64,000 bases of DNA. Origin: Planctomycetota bacterium. Its GTDB lineage: Bacteria; Planctomycetota; Phycisphaerae; Sedimentisphaerales; Anaerohalosphaeraceae. Below the pieces are notes generated by a model. It searched no databases and was not told the origin of the DNA. It was given only the letters and a program-made list of their open reading frames with translations. Where the stretch lies: NCBI GenBank assembly GCA_019456225.1, contig VRUI01000006.1, forward strand, positions 35,236 to 99,235, in the 5' to 3' direction. Made by a program: the position numbers and the translations under genes. Shown piece after piece: positions 17,718 to 27,142 of the stretch (its first letter is position 1; every line of letters begins with the position of its first letter).

Positions 17718-17740
17718 AAAGGTACCGGGTACCCTTTTCG
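17718..17740 (+). repeat. GGTACC-type palindromic repeat
   Basis: AAAGGTACC-GGGTACCCTTTTCG, a near-palindrome followed by T-run and CG. It resembles 60345-60367 (AAAGGTTCC-CGGAACCTTTTTCG), so it looks like a dispersed element. Confidence 0.5.
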
Positions 17741-17907
17741 TAAGATAGGTAATTTAGCGGGTCTCCGGATACATGAAACTGCTTAAATTTCATCAAATAC
17801 GCAGTAAGAATTTACCGAAATATTTACTCTACATGAAATCTCTTGTCCAATCGCCCTCTGACCGATAAAATATGGACAGTTCATAATATTATTTTTAGAA
17901 TGCCGAT

Positions 17908-19089
17908 ATGTTTCTACCTATTAGAACAAGTATATGCCCGCGACGGACGCCCTACACAAATTACGCGCTGATCGCGATAAATATTTTTATTTTCCTCATC
18001 AGTTACTGGCCTCACACATATATCAGTGGCGGTCGTCAGGTTCATGAGGTCCTCCGCAACTGGGCTCAGCCGTTCATGTTACACCCGGACTCGCCGGAAA
18101 TCTGGCAGTTCGTTACATACGCCTTCCTCCACGGCTCAATGCTGCACATTTTCGGAAACATGTTCTTTCTTTACCTCTTCGGAAATGCCATAAATGATAA
18201 AATGGGTAATGTAGGCTATATCTGCCTCTACCTCGCCGGAGCTGTTTTCAGCGGCCTAGGACACGCCTTAATTTCCAGCAACCCCGTATTGGGTGCAAGC
18301 GGAGCCGTCGCCGCCATCACAGGCGCCTACCTCGTACTATTTCCAAAAGCGATTATTACAGTAATATACTGGTTCTTTTTTATCGGGACATTCGACCTGC
18401 ACGCATATTTCTTCATCGCCATAAAAATGATCATCATCGACAATATTCTCTACAGAGGCGCCGATAATGTAGCATACGAGGCACATCTATCCGGATACGC
18501 TTTCGGAATTATAGCAACATACCTTCTCCTTGCCGTTAAATTGATGCCAGGTGACCATTTCGACTTGTGGTCGTTGACAAGACAGTGGAACCGGCGCCGC
18601 CAATTCCGAGATATTTCAAACGGCCCAGGTCCAAATCAATCCAGAAAGTGGGTTAAGGCAAAGGAAGTTAAATCATCCGCACAGATGGAAAAAGAGGAGA
18701 TGATCAACGACTTTCGCGCGAAGATATCCAGCCTGATATACCAGAAAAACATCTCTGAAGCCGCAAATACCTACCTCGATCTTACCCAGATTGACATTGA
18801 TCACGTTTTACCGCGCCAGCAGCAGCTCGACATCGCAAACCAGCTAATGTCGATGAGCGAATGGGAGCAAGCCTCCAGGGCGTATGAATTGTTTCTCACC
18901 CGTTATCAGAATTGCCAGTATTCAGAGCAGGTAGAGCTTATGCTCGGGGTTATATATGCACGCTATCTCCACAAACCCGAAAAGGCCGTCAAGTATCTAA
19001 AAGCGGCCAGGAAAAAGATCACAGATCGCGGACAGATAAACATGTGCGACGAAGAACTGAATAAACTTGCAATGAAGGGTCACGAATAA
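17908..19089 (+). CDS. Rhomboid-family intramembrane serine protease with C-terminal helical repeats
   Basis: 393 residues. Residues 1-~220 form a six-helix rhomboid core. The catalytic dyad is Ser131 in LGASGAVA and His193 in EAHLSGYAFG. HGSMLHIFGNMFFLYLFG supplies the HxxxxHxxxN helix. Rhomboids cleave substrates within the membrane. The C-terminal ~170 residues are soluble and helical, with TPR-like A-x3-Y patterns (WEQASRAYELFL, EKAVKYLKAA), and may bind substrate or partner. It lies 200 bases after the candidate sRNA terminator. Substrates are unknown. Confidence 0.9.
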   Translation: MFLPIRTSICPRRTPYTNYALIAINIFIFLISYWPHTYISGGRQVHEVLRNWAQPFMLHPDSPEIWQFVTYAFLHGSMLHIFGNMFFLYLFGNAINDKMGNVGYICLYLAGAVFSGLGHALISSNPVLGASGAVAAITGAYLVLFPKAIITVIYWFFFIGTFDLHAYFFIAIKMIIIDNILYRGADNVAYEAHLSGYAFGIIATYLLLAVKLMPGDHFDLWSLTRQWNRRRQFRDISNGPGPNQSRKWVKAKEVKSSAQMEKEEMINDFRAKISSLIYQKNISEAANTYLDLTQIDIDHVLPRQQQLDIANQLMSMSEWEQASRAYELFLTRYQNCQYSEQVELMLGVIYARYLHKPEKAVKYLKAARKKITDRGQINMCDEELNKLAMKGHE

Positions 19090-19133
19090 CCCGTTAGTTT
19101 TATGTAAAATCTTTCCCGCAGGCACTAAAACAG

Positions 19134-19162
19134 TTGACAACTACCGTAAACAGTGATAACAT
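19134..19162 (+). promoter_or_regulatory. Sigma-70-type promoter of the SH3 protein gene
   Basis: TTGACA at 19134, a 17-base spacer and TAACAT at 19157, about 70 bases before the ATG. Confidence 0.55.
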
Positions 19163-19233
19163 TCCACTTGATATTCTAATTGAGAAGTTTTTCATTTACA
19201 CGGTTCTATACCTGAAAAAAAGGGAGAAACAAA

Positions 19234-20481
19234 ATGTTGTCACAAACTAAGTCGGTTCTTACGGTTATCGTTATTGTCAGTATCGTCCTGAGTGTTGGAA
19301 ACGTCCAGGCAGTTGACCTGCCCGAAACGGCGATATCTTACGATACAATTTCTTATCCATACCTCGCCCAGCCGGTCAGCGGAAGGGTGAACATTCGCTC
19401 GGGCGGAGGCATCGCATTTTATCCGTGCGGAAAACTGAAAGAAGGAGTAAACATCACCGTCGTCGCAGAAGAACTCGGGTGGGCAAAGATCGTTCCGCCG
19501 AAAGGAAGTTTTTCGTGGATAGCGAAAAAGTACGTTGACGTAGATCCGTCGAACCCCAAAGTCGGTAACGTAAACGCCGATGACGTTCGTGTATGGGTAG
19601 GTTCACCAAGCTACGACGCACTGACTTCTTCATCTACGCAGGTTAAGCTCAGCAAAAAAGATTTTGATTTCGTCGAATTGCTCGGAGAAGAAGAAGACGA
19701 CTATCTGAAGATCGCCCCTCCTTCCGGGGCATACCTTTATGTCTCCGCAAAAGAAATCAAATACATTGGACCGGTAGGAACGATACCATCTATAATAAAA
19801 AAAGGTCCGGGACTGGAGCAAGACAATGGCAATGATATTAATACCGACACCGGAAAAATCGCGACCAGGCCGCCGGTCGACCACGAAAAAACCATGTATT
19901 CAAAGTCCACCTCAAGATCTCCTGACGATATGAAACTCATTACCGTCTGTCGCAGGATCGTCGAAAAGGTAGAAGCTGAAAAAGAAAAACCGTATGCCAT
20001 GCAAAACTACACTGAGTTTAAGAAAGCTGTTGAAAAGGTCGCAAACGATCCGAAAGCTGCTCAGGCAAAGGCATACGCAAAATACCTGAAGAATCTCATC
20101 GGCCGTTACGAACTTGTTTCGATCGTCGATTCTTTGCTTCAAGAACAGAGTATAAAGCTGACTGAGGGATTAAAAGAGATTGAAGACGAGCTAATTAAGG
20201 CTAAAGAAGCTGTTACCGGCAAAGACTCCGGAAAGTACGTCGTAAAGGGAATTATAAAGCCTTCGAATATTTATATATCAGGCAAAAAGCGTTATCTCAT
20301 ACTTGATCAAAATCTCAAAATTATTTGCTACGCTGTTCCGTCGAATGTACCGGAAGGCATCATGGAAAAATACTACGACAAGAAGGTGGCCCTGCAAGGA
20401 AGCATCGAGAAAAAGTCTGACGGTTCTGTTAGCCTCGTAAAATTCACAGCAATTACACTGGAAGAATCAATAGAGAAATAA
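19234..20481 (+). CDS. Secreted SH3-domain protein
   Basis: 415 residues. A signal peptide (cleavage near VQA-VD) is followed by a bacterial SH3 domain (about 40-105). This shows the VNIRSGGG start and WAKIVPP-x-SFSWI core that often binds cell wall. A second, weaker SH3-like copy runs to ~185 (DDVRVWVG, DYLKIAPPSGAYLYV). A charged helical middle and a small beta domain (about 325-410, KYVVKGIIKPSNIYI) close the protein. It is probably periplasmic and envelope-associated. GGGAG precedes the ATG. The exact role is unknown. Confidence 0.75.
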   Translation: MLSQTKSVLTVIVIVSIVLSVGNVQAVDLPETAISYDTISYPYLAQPVSGRVNIRSGGGIAFYPCGKLKEGVNITVVAEELGWAKIVPPKGSFSWIAKKYVDVDPSNPKVGNVNADDVRVWVGSPSYDALTSSSTQVKLSKKDFDFVELLGEEEDDYLKIAPPSGAYLYVSAKEIKYIGPVGTIPSIIKKGPGLEQDNGNDINTDTGKIATRPPVDHEKTMYSKSTSRSPDDMKLITVCRRIVEKVEAEKEKPYAMQNYTEFKKAVEKVANDPKAAQAKAYAKYLKNLIGRYELVSIVDSLLQEQSIKLTEGLKEIEDELIKAKEAVTGKDSGKYVVKGIIKPSNIYISGKKRYLILDQNLKIICYAVPSNVPEGIMEKYYDKKVALQGSIEKKSDGSVSLVKFTAITLEESIEK

Positions 20482-20493
20482 AAAAACTACTCC

Positions 20494-20509
20494 CGGCATC
20501 TTGCCGACA
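20494..20509 (-). repeat. Dispersed hairpin half-site
   Basis: 16 bases matching, in reverse complement, part of the hairpin at 44941-44963 (TGTCGGCAAGATGCCG). Confidence 0.5.
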
Positions 20510-20520
20510 AAAATAATCAG

Positions 20521-20540
20521 CCCCCGGACCTGTCCGGGGG
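20521..20540. terminator. Stem-loop between convergent genes
   Basis: A perfect 8-bp stem CCCCCGGA/TCCGGGGG with loop CCTG. On the plus strand a short TTT follows. On the minus strand ATTTTTG lies 7 bases beyond. It probably serves both the SH3 and AsmA-like genes. Confidence 0.6.
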
Positions 20541-20561
20541 TTTACCCTTACCCATTACCCC

Positions 20562-23500
20562 TCACTCCTTAAGCTTCTCCTTACCCTTCTCCTTAGTCCC
20601 AAATATACCAAAAGGTTTGGTGAAAATTGGCAGTACTGTCCTTTCGATTTCCGGTTTATCTAATGTGCCGCCAACTTTGACTTCCACAACCGCATAACTC
20701 AGGATCATCGCAAAAGTATCTGCTACCGATGGCCTCAAGCCGGTCTTTTTGCCAAAAGCATTGAACTTCATCGCGACTCTTCCGTCGGTCATATTGATTG
20801 TCCCGGTACCTTTCATCTGCATTGATTTTCCGGAAATCAGAACCTCATCAAGAAAAAGCATATTATTTTTCATATAGGATTCGGCGGTTATATCGCTGAA
20901 AATATAGTCCGTCGGATCTTCCAGTTGCGAAGCTGTAATTATCTTTCCCAGCAGTGTTCGCTCAGCGAACTCCATACCGGATATCTTCATATTCAGTCTG
21001 CCGATTCTTGATTTGTCATCGCCGAAGGTCCCCGTCGCGCCGAAATACCCGCTGATATGTCCTTTCGTGTAATCGTTGCCTTTGTCTGTTTTCTTTTCGG
21101 AGGCGACTAACTCATGGAGATCGATCTCGGAAAAAACTGTCTCGATCGAGTAGCTCATCTTTTTATCTTTTTTGCGTTTCAGCAATAAATTCCCAAGAAT
21201 CTTTCCACCGCCGCAATTGGCAGTATACTCTCGGCTCAGGAACGAATCGCTGTTCGGGTCATAGATAAGTTCGCCGTCAATGTTATTGACGGACTTGCCT
21301 TTGATCTTGACGCTTTTGGCATTGTATCGTCCGCTGCCGGAGATTATTCCCTCGCCTATTTTATAAACGCCCTTAGATTCAAGCGAACCGTTTATCTCGC
21401 CTAGGATGCCTTTGTCTTTCAGGACGAATTCTTTTAGTGTAAGATCGCTGATGAAATCAACGATTCCCTCATTGTCGCCGTCGTTTTGATAAGTGATCCT
21501 CTCAATGGCAAGGTCAAATCTGCCGGACGGACTAAGATCCTTATCAAGGCCGGTCGAATACCCCTCAAGCGCTTTTTTTAGTTTGTCGTCAAAGGCGATA
21601 TTCTTCGCGGAAACCGAGAAATCGCAGCTTTTTACTTTGTGGTTTCCTGTCAGGATAGTACCGTCAACCGTAATCGATTTTGCATGCTCGTCCGCATCGG
21701 TTGCTGACTGGCTGATTGACCGCATATTTTCAAGGGTGATCTTATCCTTCTCGATGGTAACTTTTCCAAAAATGTTTTCTATCGGATAAGGAAACTTCGT
21801 GTAATTGATACTGCCGCCAAGGCTTTCAACATCGATCTTAAAATCTGAACATTTTATCCGCGGATTAACGCTTAGATCCGCTTTAACATTGATAGCCCCT
21901 TTCGGATGAAGCTTCGAAAGCACCTTATACGAATCGGCTGGAAGAGTTTTTAACCACCTGTCCTGGATCTGTATATTTTTCGCGTCCAATTCAAGACAGT
22001 AGCCCGGAGCAGGATAGTTCTCGTCAGCCGGCCATACTTTCCCGCTGATTTCCACCGTACCATCGTTGTTCCTTCCGGTCATCTTTATAATACGCGTAAG
22101 CGAAGGCGTCAAAATCGCCTCGACATTAACATTGGTCAAAGGCAGCGGGAAATTCTCATACATCATCGTCGCGTCTTTAATGCTTATTTCGGCGGTATAC
22201 TCAACCGGACGCGTACCGACCTGGTTTGGGAAAACATGAATCTTAGCGTCTGTCCGAGCCTTCATTTTAAAACTATCAAAAAAACTACGCTGACTATAGG
22301 GCAGCGACATCTTCAGTCGAGTGTCCAGCGGGATATTTTTAGCGTTGATCCAAATATCATAGCTTGGCTTGCCGCTGCGAATATCGGTCACTTTACCGTT
22401 AAGCGTTATCGAGCTCTCGTCCGTACCAGAAACCAAATTGATAAGAGTAACTTCCTGCGGCCCTATTATCACACGCCCAGTAATATTTTCCAGGGGGTAT
22501 GGAAAATGCAGATAGCTTGCCCTGCCTCCGAGCATATCGATCTGAATTTCGCTGCGTCCTTTTATCTGATCATGTTTGCGAAGATACGAGTATTTGATCC
22601 TCGCACGTCCTTCAGGTGAAAATGTGTACCAGACACTATGCTGCTTCTTATACAGTTTCAGTGCCCGGAAAACATCCTTACCGAGCAGCATATTCTCGCT
22701 GGTGATAATTATGTCTGTAACCTTGATCCCGTCGACAGGTTTTGTCCCGCCGCGAATCGTAAAAACACTATCGTCATGCTTACAATTTAGGTCGGAAAAG
22801 GTGAAACTGTTATTAGAAAGAATAATATCACCGGTTATTTTCTCAAGCCGGTACGGAAATTTCTTATGTTGTATCGAAACATCTTTACACGTCGCTGTCC
22901 CGGACCACTTACTTTTCCGCAACTCGCTCAATTTCCCGTTAGCTTTGAATTTAAAGTCGCAAATCCCCTTCGGCTCATAAAGCCCAAGAAATCTACGAAA
23001 ACCCGGGCCGATATATTTAGTCAGTCCCTCGTCATATACCAGGGCGTTTACCTTCGTCTTATCGTTAAAATGCATATTCTCAGCATAAAATTGACCGCTG
23101 AAACTGCCCTTGTCCAGGTAATCGGTGACCTTCCCGGAAAGCGAGAATTTGCAGTCTTCGCCCATCTCCCATTCAAGCGTGTTGATCATAAGGTCATCGG
23201 CGTCATAATCCATATCAAGCCGCAATTTCCGAACGTTCCACAGGTTTCCCAGTATTGTCTCCGGCCCGGTCGAAAAATTATCGCTGGTGATTATCAGCTT
23301 GCCGCTCTTGCCGGACTTATCCGTCTCCAGTTTACCGCCGATAACTCCCGAAAGGCCGCTAGAAGATGGATTGATATCGAAAGTAAACCCAAGCCCGTTC
23401 TTCTTTTCGACATCCGCGACAGCTCCTTTTGTCACGCCAACAGAAATTATCTTTTCCACAACGCCGCCGGACACTCTGCTAAGCCGAATTGTCCCCCGTC

Positions 23501-23948
23501 TCAGCACTAATGCGGGGATCGCCCCCTTCTTTCCTTTGCCGTCGTCGCCGGTAAGCGCAAGGTTCCATGAAGAAATATCATTGTCGTAACGAAGGTCCAG
23601 AACAAAATCCTCGATAGTCAAACTTCTCAGGCGAGGACGCAGCCGTAAAATACTGGAAACAGGAAATTCGACCAAAATCGTTTTCGCTTTCAATAAAGGC
23701 GGCTGATCGCCGGTGTCCAGGCACGAAGAAACCACTACCCCCTTCATCTTTGCAAGCCCGTTAAGCTGAACTTCGATCGATTCGATATCAACCTCAGAGC
23801 CCGTATACCTCTCGATCTGTTTTTTAGCTATCGGAAGCATCAGCTTAACTGCGACGTTCTTACAAACAATCCAGAGCAATCCCAGCACCGCAAGTGTAAT
23901 AATAACCTTGAGCAAGAACTTCTTCCGAATTCGCCGAAATTTCTTCAA
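20562..23948 (-). CDS. AsmA-like envelope protein with repeated modules
   Basis: About 1128 residues. One N-terminal membrane helix (FLLKVIITLAVLGLLWIV) anchors a long periplasmic region rich in beta strands. A unit of the type KFPYPIENI-x-G-x-VTI-x-x-x-x-ITL recurs at least four times (HKKFPYRLEKITGDI, LHFPYPLENITGRV, YENFPLPLTNVNVE, YTKFPYPIENIFGKV). This repeat and the C-terminal FAERTLLGK/MKGTGTINMTDG pattern are typical of AsmA/TamB-related proteins, thought to be bridge-like lipid carriers or assembly factors. The frame extends back to a TTG at 23993 through a dispersed repeat. The TTG at 23948, just after the repeat and preceded by GGGAT, is a better start. It follows purD closely and is probably co-transcribed. 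Confidence 0.75.
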   Translation of the reverse strand: MKKFRRIRKKFLLKVIITLAVLGLLWIVCKNVAVKLMLPIAKKQIERYTGSEVDIESIEVQLNGLAKMKGVVVSSCLDTGDQPPLLKAKTILVEFPVSSILRLRPRLRSLTIEDFVLDLRYDNDISSWNLALTGDDGKGKKGAIPALVLRRGTIRLSRVSGGVVEKIISVGVTKGAVADVEKKNGLGFTFDINPSSSGLSGVIGGKLETDKSGKSGKLIITSDNFSTGPETILGNLWNVRKLRLDMDYDADDLMINTLEWEMGEDCKFSLSGKVTDYLDKGSFSGQFYAENMHFNDKTKVNALVYDEGLTKYIGPGFRRFLGLYEPKGICDFKFKANGKLSELRKSKWSGTATCKDVSIQHKKFPYRLEKITGDIILSNNSFTFSDLNCKHDDSVFTIRGGTKPVDGIKVTDIIITSENMLLGKDVFRALKLYKKQHSVWYTFSPEGRARIKYSYLRKHDQIKGRSEIQIDMLGGRASYLHFPYPLENITGRVIIGPQEVTLINLVSGTDESSITLNGKVTDIRSGKPSYDIWINAKNIPLDTRLKMSLPYSQRSFFDSFKMKARTDAKIHVFPNQVGTRPVEYTAEISIKDATMMYENFPLPLTNVNVEAILTPSLTRIIKMTGRNNDGTVEISGKVWPADENYPAPGYCLELDAKNIQIQDRWLKTLPADSYKVLSKLHPKGAINVKADLSVNPRIKCSDFKIDVESLGGSINYTKFPYPIENIFGKVTIEKDKITLENMRSISQSATDADEHAKSITVDGTILTGNHKVKSCDFSVSAKNIAFDDKLKKALEGYSTGLDKDLSPSGRFDLAIERITYQNDGDNEGIVDFISDLTLKEFVLKDKGILGEINGSLESKGVYKIGEGIISGSGRYNAKSVKIKGKSVNNIDGELIYDPNSDSFLSREYTANCGGGKILGNLLLKRKKDKKMSYSIETVFSEIDLHELVASEKKTDKGNDYTKGHISGYFGATGTFGDDKSRIGRLNMKISGMEFAERTLLGKIITASQLEDPTDYIFSDITAESYMKNNMLFLDEVLISGKSMQMKGTGTINMTDGRVAMKFNAFGKKTGLRPSVADTFAMILSYAVVEVKVGGTLDKPEIERTVLPIFTKPFGIFGTKEKGKEKLKE

Positions 23949-23954
23949 TTCAAT

Positions 23955-23989
23955 CCCAAATAAAACAGTATCCGCCGAAGGCGGTTTCC
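23955..23989 (-). repeat. Dispersed CCGCCGAAGGCGG repeat between purD and the AsmA-like gene
   Basis: 35 bases matching 56844-56878 with three differences, built round the palindrome CCGCC-GAA-GGCGG. The open frame of the AsmA-like gene runs through it. Confidence 0.8.
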
Positions 23990-24003
23990 TCAATTACTAA
24001 TTA

Positions 24004-24026
24004 CAAACTGGCCAAAGGTCAGTTTG
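24004..24026. repeat. CAAACTG palindrome overlapping the purD stop
   Basis: CAAACTGGCC-AAA-GGTCAGTTTG hairpin. The TGA of purD lies in it. A relative sits at 31451-31474. Confidence 0.65.
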
Positions 24027-25293
24027 ATTCTATCGCTTTATCAGCAATATCCCGCCGGCAGTACGCCCCGTCAAACGAGATCATATCGACTGCTTTATAG
24101 GCAAGCTCTTTCGCCTCTGCGACAGTATCGCCCAGCGCAGTCACGCCCAGCACTCGTCCGCCTGCCGTTACAATATCATCGCCTTTCTTCGCCGTCCCCG
24201 CGTGGAAGACCATAACCCCGTCAAGTTTGCCCGCCGCTTCCAGTCCGCTGATCTTTTTGCCTTTTTCGTAGTCGCCCGGATACCCGCCAGATGCCATCAC
24301 AACACAAACCGCAACCCGCTCGTCCCATTCCAGCGTAACCTCATCCAGGTTGCCCATGCAAGTCGCCAGCATAACTTCGAGCAGATCGCTTTTCATCCGC
24401 ATAAGTATCGGCTGGGTCTCCGGATCCCCGAACCTGGCATTAAATTCCAGCACACGCGGCCCCCCCTTGGTAAGCATGATCCCCGCATAGAGGATCCCTC
24501 GAAAAGTCGAACCTTCACGGTTCATCCCGTCAATAGTCGGCACCAGCACTTCCGCCGAGATCTGGTCCATCAGCTTATCAGTAACGCACCGAGCAGGGCA
24601 ATACGCACCCATCCCGCCGGTATTGGGCCCCGTGTCTCCTTCGCCGATAGGCTTATGGTCCTGTGAGGTTTCCATCACGTAGATATTCCTGCCGTCGACA
24701 AACGCCAGGATCGACGCCTCTTCGCCGAGCAGTTTTTCCTCGACGATCACCTTCGCCCCGGCCTCGCCGAACAGATTTTCGCACATGATCTTTTCCGCAG
24801 CTATTATCCCGTCAGCCGGTTCGTCGCACACGAACACACCTTTTCCCTTGGCAAGTCCCGCAGCCTTGATGACGACCGCTTCGTCCCTGCTGGCGATATA
24901 GGCCTTGGCGTCCGGGAAATTGTCGAATATCCGGCTTTCGGCTGTAGGTATCGAGTTGGCCCGCATGATCTCTTTGGCGAACGCCTTGTCAGCCTCGAGT
25001 TGTGCAGCCGCTCCGCTCGGACCGAAAGCTTTTATGCCTGCTGCCTCGAACGCGTCAACGATCCCCGCCGCAAGCGGATCTTCCGGGCCGATCACAGCCA
25101 GGGCAACATCCTTGCTCTGGGCAAATTTCACAAGTGCTTCGATGTCGTTGACGTCGATATCGACATTTTTCCCATAATCTGCCGTTCCCGGGTTACCCGG
25201 AGCCGTGTAGAGTTTACCGAGTTTCGGTGATTGAGCAAGTTTCCACGCGATAGCGTGCTCACGACCGCCGCTGCCGACAAGTAATACGTTCAT
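24019..25293 (-). CDS. purD: Phosphoribosylamine-glycine ligase PurD
   Basis: 424 residues, full length for PurD, an ATP-grasp enzyme of purine synthesis that joins glycine to phosphoribosylamine. Landmarks are VGSGGREHAIAWKL at the N terminus, IGPEDPLAAG, the ATP loop KAAGLAKGKGV, DHKPIGEGDTGPNTGGMGAY, and FNARFGDPETQ for metal binding. No other purine gene is adjacent. The AsmA-like gene follows after a short repeat-filled gap. Confidence 0.95.
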   Translation of the reverse strand: MNVLLVGSGGREHAIAWKLAQSPKLGKLYTAPGNPGTADYGKNVDIDVNDIEALVKFAQSKDVALAVIGPEDPLAAGIVDAFEAAGIKAFGPSGAAAQLEADKAFAKEIMRANSIPTAESRIFDNFPDAKAYIASRDEAVVIKAAGLAKGKGVFVCDEPADGIIAAEKIMCENLFGEAGAKVIVEEKLLGEEASILAFVDGRNIYVMETSQDHKPIGEGDTGPNTGGMGAYCPARCVTDKLMDQISAEVLVPTIDGMNREGSTFRGILYAGIMLTKGGPRVLEFNARFGDPETQPILMRMKSDLLEVMLATCMGNLDEVTLEWDERVAVCVVMASGGYPGDYEKGKKISGLEAAGKLDGVMVFHAGTAKKGDDIVTAGGRVLGVTALGDTVAEAKELAYKAVDMISFDGAYCRRDIADKAIESN

Positions 25294-25399
25294 GACAATT
25301 CCCTTTTAAAGACCTAATAAAATCCGTTTACACCACCCAAAAAAGAATTTTACCCACAAAACCAAAAACCGTCAACTATAAAAGCACAGCAAACAAAAG

Positions 25400-25423
25400 C
25401 CCGAAGCGCTAGCGCAGGGATAA
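25400..25423 (+). repeat. Intergenic copy of the CCCGAAGCGC repeat
   Basis: One difference (central T for A) from 15627-15650 and 56645-56668. It lies between purD and the EF-hand gene, a 375-base gap otherwise holding only a terminator. Confidence 0.8.
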
Positions 25424-25477
25424 AACCTCAAAAACCCAAACGCCATCCTGCAAAACCTGCACCGCTGTTTTAGCATG

Positions 25478-25512
25478 AAAAAAGCACGGACAACCCTTAA
25501 GATCGCCCGTGC
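25478..25512 (-). terminator. Intrinsic terminator of the EF-hand gene
   Basis: On the minus strand GCACGG ... CCGTGC forms a 6-bp stem with a 17-base loop, followed by TTTTTTC. Confidence 0.6.
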
Positions 25513-25668
25513 CCGAAAGAATGATGTAAAAGCAAATTATTTGCTTTTATACGGATTTTAGAAAAATCTCGTGCGTTTATTTGCGGGTAAAACCTTTTTT
25601 TACAATAACTTAAAACCTTTGCAACGCGTGAGAAATAAATACCATTGGTATTACGCAAGATTTGAGTT

Positions 25669-26613
25669 CTATTTTTTCTTCTTGCCTTTGCCCTTCCTGG
25701 AGCCTTTTGCCTTCTTATCCTTATCCCTCTTGGCCTTTTGTGCGTTTCTGATAGTCTTCTTAAGTTCCTTCATCTCGTCGGCAGACAGTTTTCCGTCCTT
25801 ATTCTTGTCAGCCTCGGGGTGCTTTTTAAGAAGCCTTGCAGTACCTTGAGTTTTTCTAAATGCCATAGCCTCTTCTGCGGTCAGTTTGCCATCTTTATTA
25901 GCATCGGCCTTAGGCATTCTCTTAAGCATCTTGGCAAGCTGTTCTTCGCTCGGACCCTTCTTTTTTGCACCCTTCTTAGGCCCTTTTTTCTTGTCAGTCT
26001 TCTTAACAGGAGCTTTTGCTTTTGTTTTGTTTTTAGCCTGGTTCCACTTATGAACCTCGCCCCTGGTAAGTTTACCATCTTTATTGGCATCCATTTTCGG
26101 GTTCTCGGCAAGCATTTTCTTAGCAACCTCAGCTGGCATAGGCCTGTTCATATACTTTTTCCTGAGAGCTTCCATCTCGCCCTTGTCGAGTTTGCCATCT
26201 TTATTCTTGTCAGCTTCTGGGTGTCTTTCAAGAATTCTCTTTACCATCTCAGGAGATGGATTCGTCCATGGATTGCGTTTTTTGACATCTGTAGTACGCT
26301 TTTTAGCGCTAGCTTTGCGGAAAGCGGCGATTTCTTCTCTGGACAGTTTGCCGTCTTTGTTCGTGTCGGCTTTCGGGTGGTCCTTAAGCATTTTAGCAGC
26401 CGTTTTCTCAGCCATAACTTTTCTGTAGGCCGCTCTCTCTTCTTTTGACACCTTGCCGTCTTTGTCCGTGTCGGCAGGGTTGTTTTTGCGTGCTTTAGCA
26501 GCAGGGCGTTTTCCTCTTGTTTTTTTGGGTGCCTTTTTGTCATCTGCGACCGCAACAGCTGCAAAAACCAGCATCAGCGACACCAAAACCAAATTCTTAA
26601 CCAATTTCTTCAT
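25669..26613 (-). CDS. Secreted six-EF-hand protein, lysine-rich
   Basis: 314 residues. A signal peptide (KKLVKNLVLVSLMLVFAAVAVA) precedes a very basic protein. Six canonical EF-hand loops are present: DTDKDGKVSKEE, DTNKDGKLSREE, DKNKDGKLDKGE, DANKDGKLTRGE, DANKDGKLTAEE and DKNKDGKLSADE. Most are preceded by a KxLKxHPxA helix. Each loop has Asp at 1, 3 and 5, Gly at 6 and Glu at 12, so all should bind calcium. The linkers and C terminus are runs of Lys, Gly and Ala. It is probably a periplasmic or surface calcium binder. The ATG at 26613 is chosen for GGGAG upstream and the signal peptide. Confidence 0.85.
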   Translation of the reverse strand: MKKLVKNLVLVSLMLVFAAVAVADDKKAPKKTRGKRPAAKARKNNPADTDKDGKVSKEERAAYRKVMAEKTAAKMLKDHPKADTNKDGKLSREEIAAFRKASAKKRTTDVKKRNPWTNPSPEMVKRILERHPEADKNKDGKLDKGEMEALRKKYMNRPMPAEVAKKMLAENPKMDANKDGKLTRGEVHKWNQAKNKTKAKAPVKKTDKKKGPKKGAKKKGPSEEQLAKMLKRMPKADANKDGKLTAEEAMAFRKTQGTARLLKKHPEADKNKDGKLSADEMKELKKTIRNAQKAKRDKDKKAKGSRKGKGKKKK

Positions 26614-26805
26614 TTTGTTCTCCCATAAAAAAAATAACATTACACTTCATCGACCGCACTCGTGGCATTCACATATATAACGTATGCGACATGTTGTCGT
26701 ATTTCAATTATAATTTTTTTTTATAACTTTCTTGAATATAAGTGCCAATTTTACAATAATAAACCTGATTCGCACATGCTAAATTTATATGATGAAAGGT
26801 TTTTA

Positions 26806-27111
26806 ATGTTGATACATAATGTTTTTTTTACTTTAAAGGACTCCTCGCAGCCGGTTATTGATGCTCTCGTTGCCGATTGCCATACATATCTTAAGGATCA
26901 TCCCGGCGTTGTATTCTTTGCCGCAGGTGTCCTTGCCGCAGAACTTGACCGGCCGGTTAACGATCTGGATTTCCAGGTCGGCCTCCACGTAGTCTTCGAG
27001 AATATGGACTACCAAACCCAGTACCAGCAGCACCCAAAGCACATCGAGTTTATTGAAAAGAACAAAGGCAACTGGCAGAATGTGCGCGTATTTGATTCTG
27101 TTACCCGGTAA
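26806..27111 (+). CDS. Dabb-family (stress-responsive A/B barrel) protein
   Basis: 101 residues of the ferredoxin-like Dabb fold. It starts MLIHNVFFTLKD, has a helix ending LKDHPGVVFFAAG, and closes with FENMDYQTQYQQHPKHIEFIEKN, matching the family pattern (F-x-s-x-a-x-y-x-x-hp-x-H). Family members form dimeric barrels; functions vary from polyketide cyclisation to unknown. An upstream extension of the frame is AT-rich and unlikely to be coding. The ATG at 26806 follows AAAGG. It is convergent with the NIPSNAP gene. Confidence 0.8.
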   Translation: MLIHNVFFTLKDSSQPVIDALVADCHTYLKDHPGVVFFAAGVLAAELDRPVNDLDFQVGLHVVFENMDYQTQYQQHPKHIEFIEKNKGNWQNVRVFDSVTR

Positions 27112-27142
27112 CAAGTGACCTTTAGCACACCCTGCGCAACTG

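Noticed and set aside
17590..17796. 68-codon open frame on the minus strand
   Set aside because: It overlaps the candidate small RNA and terminator and has no family resemblance.
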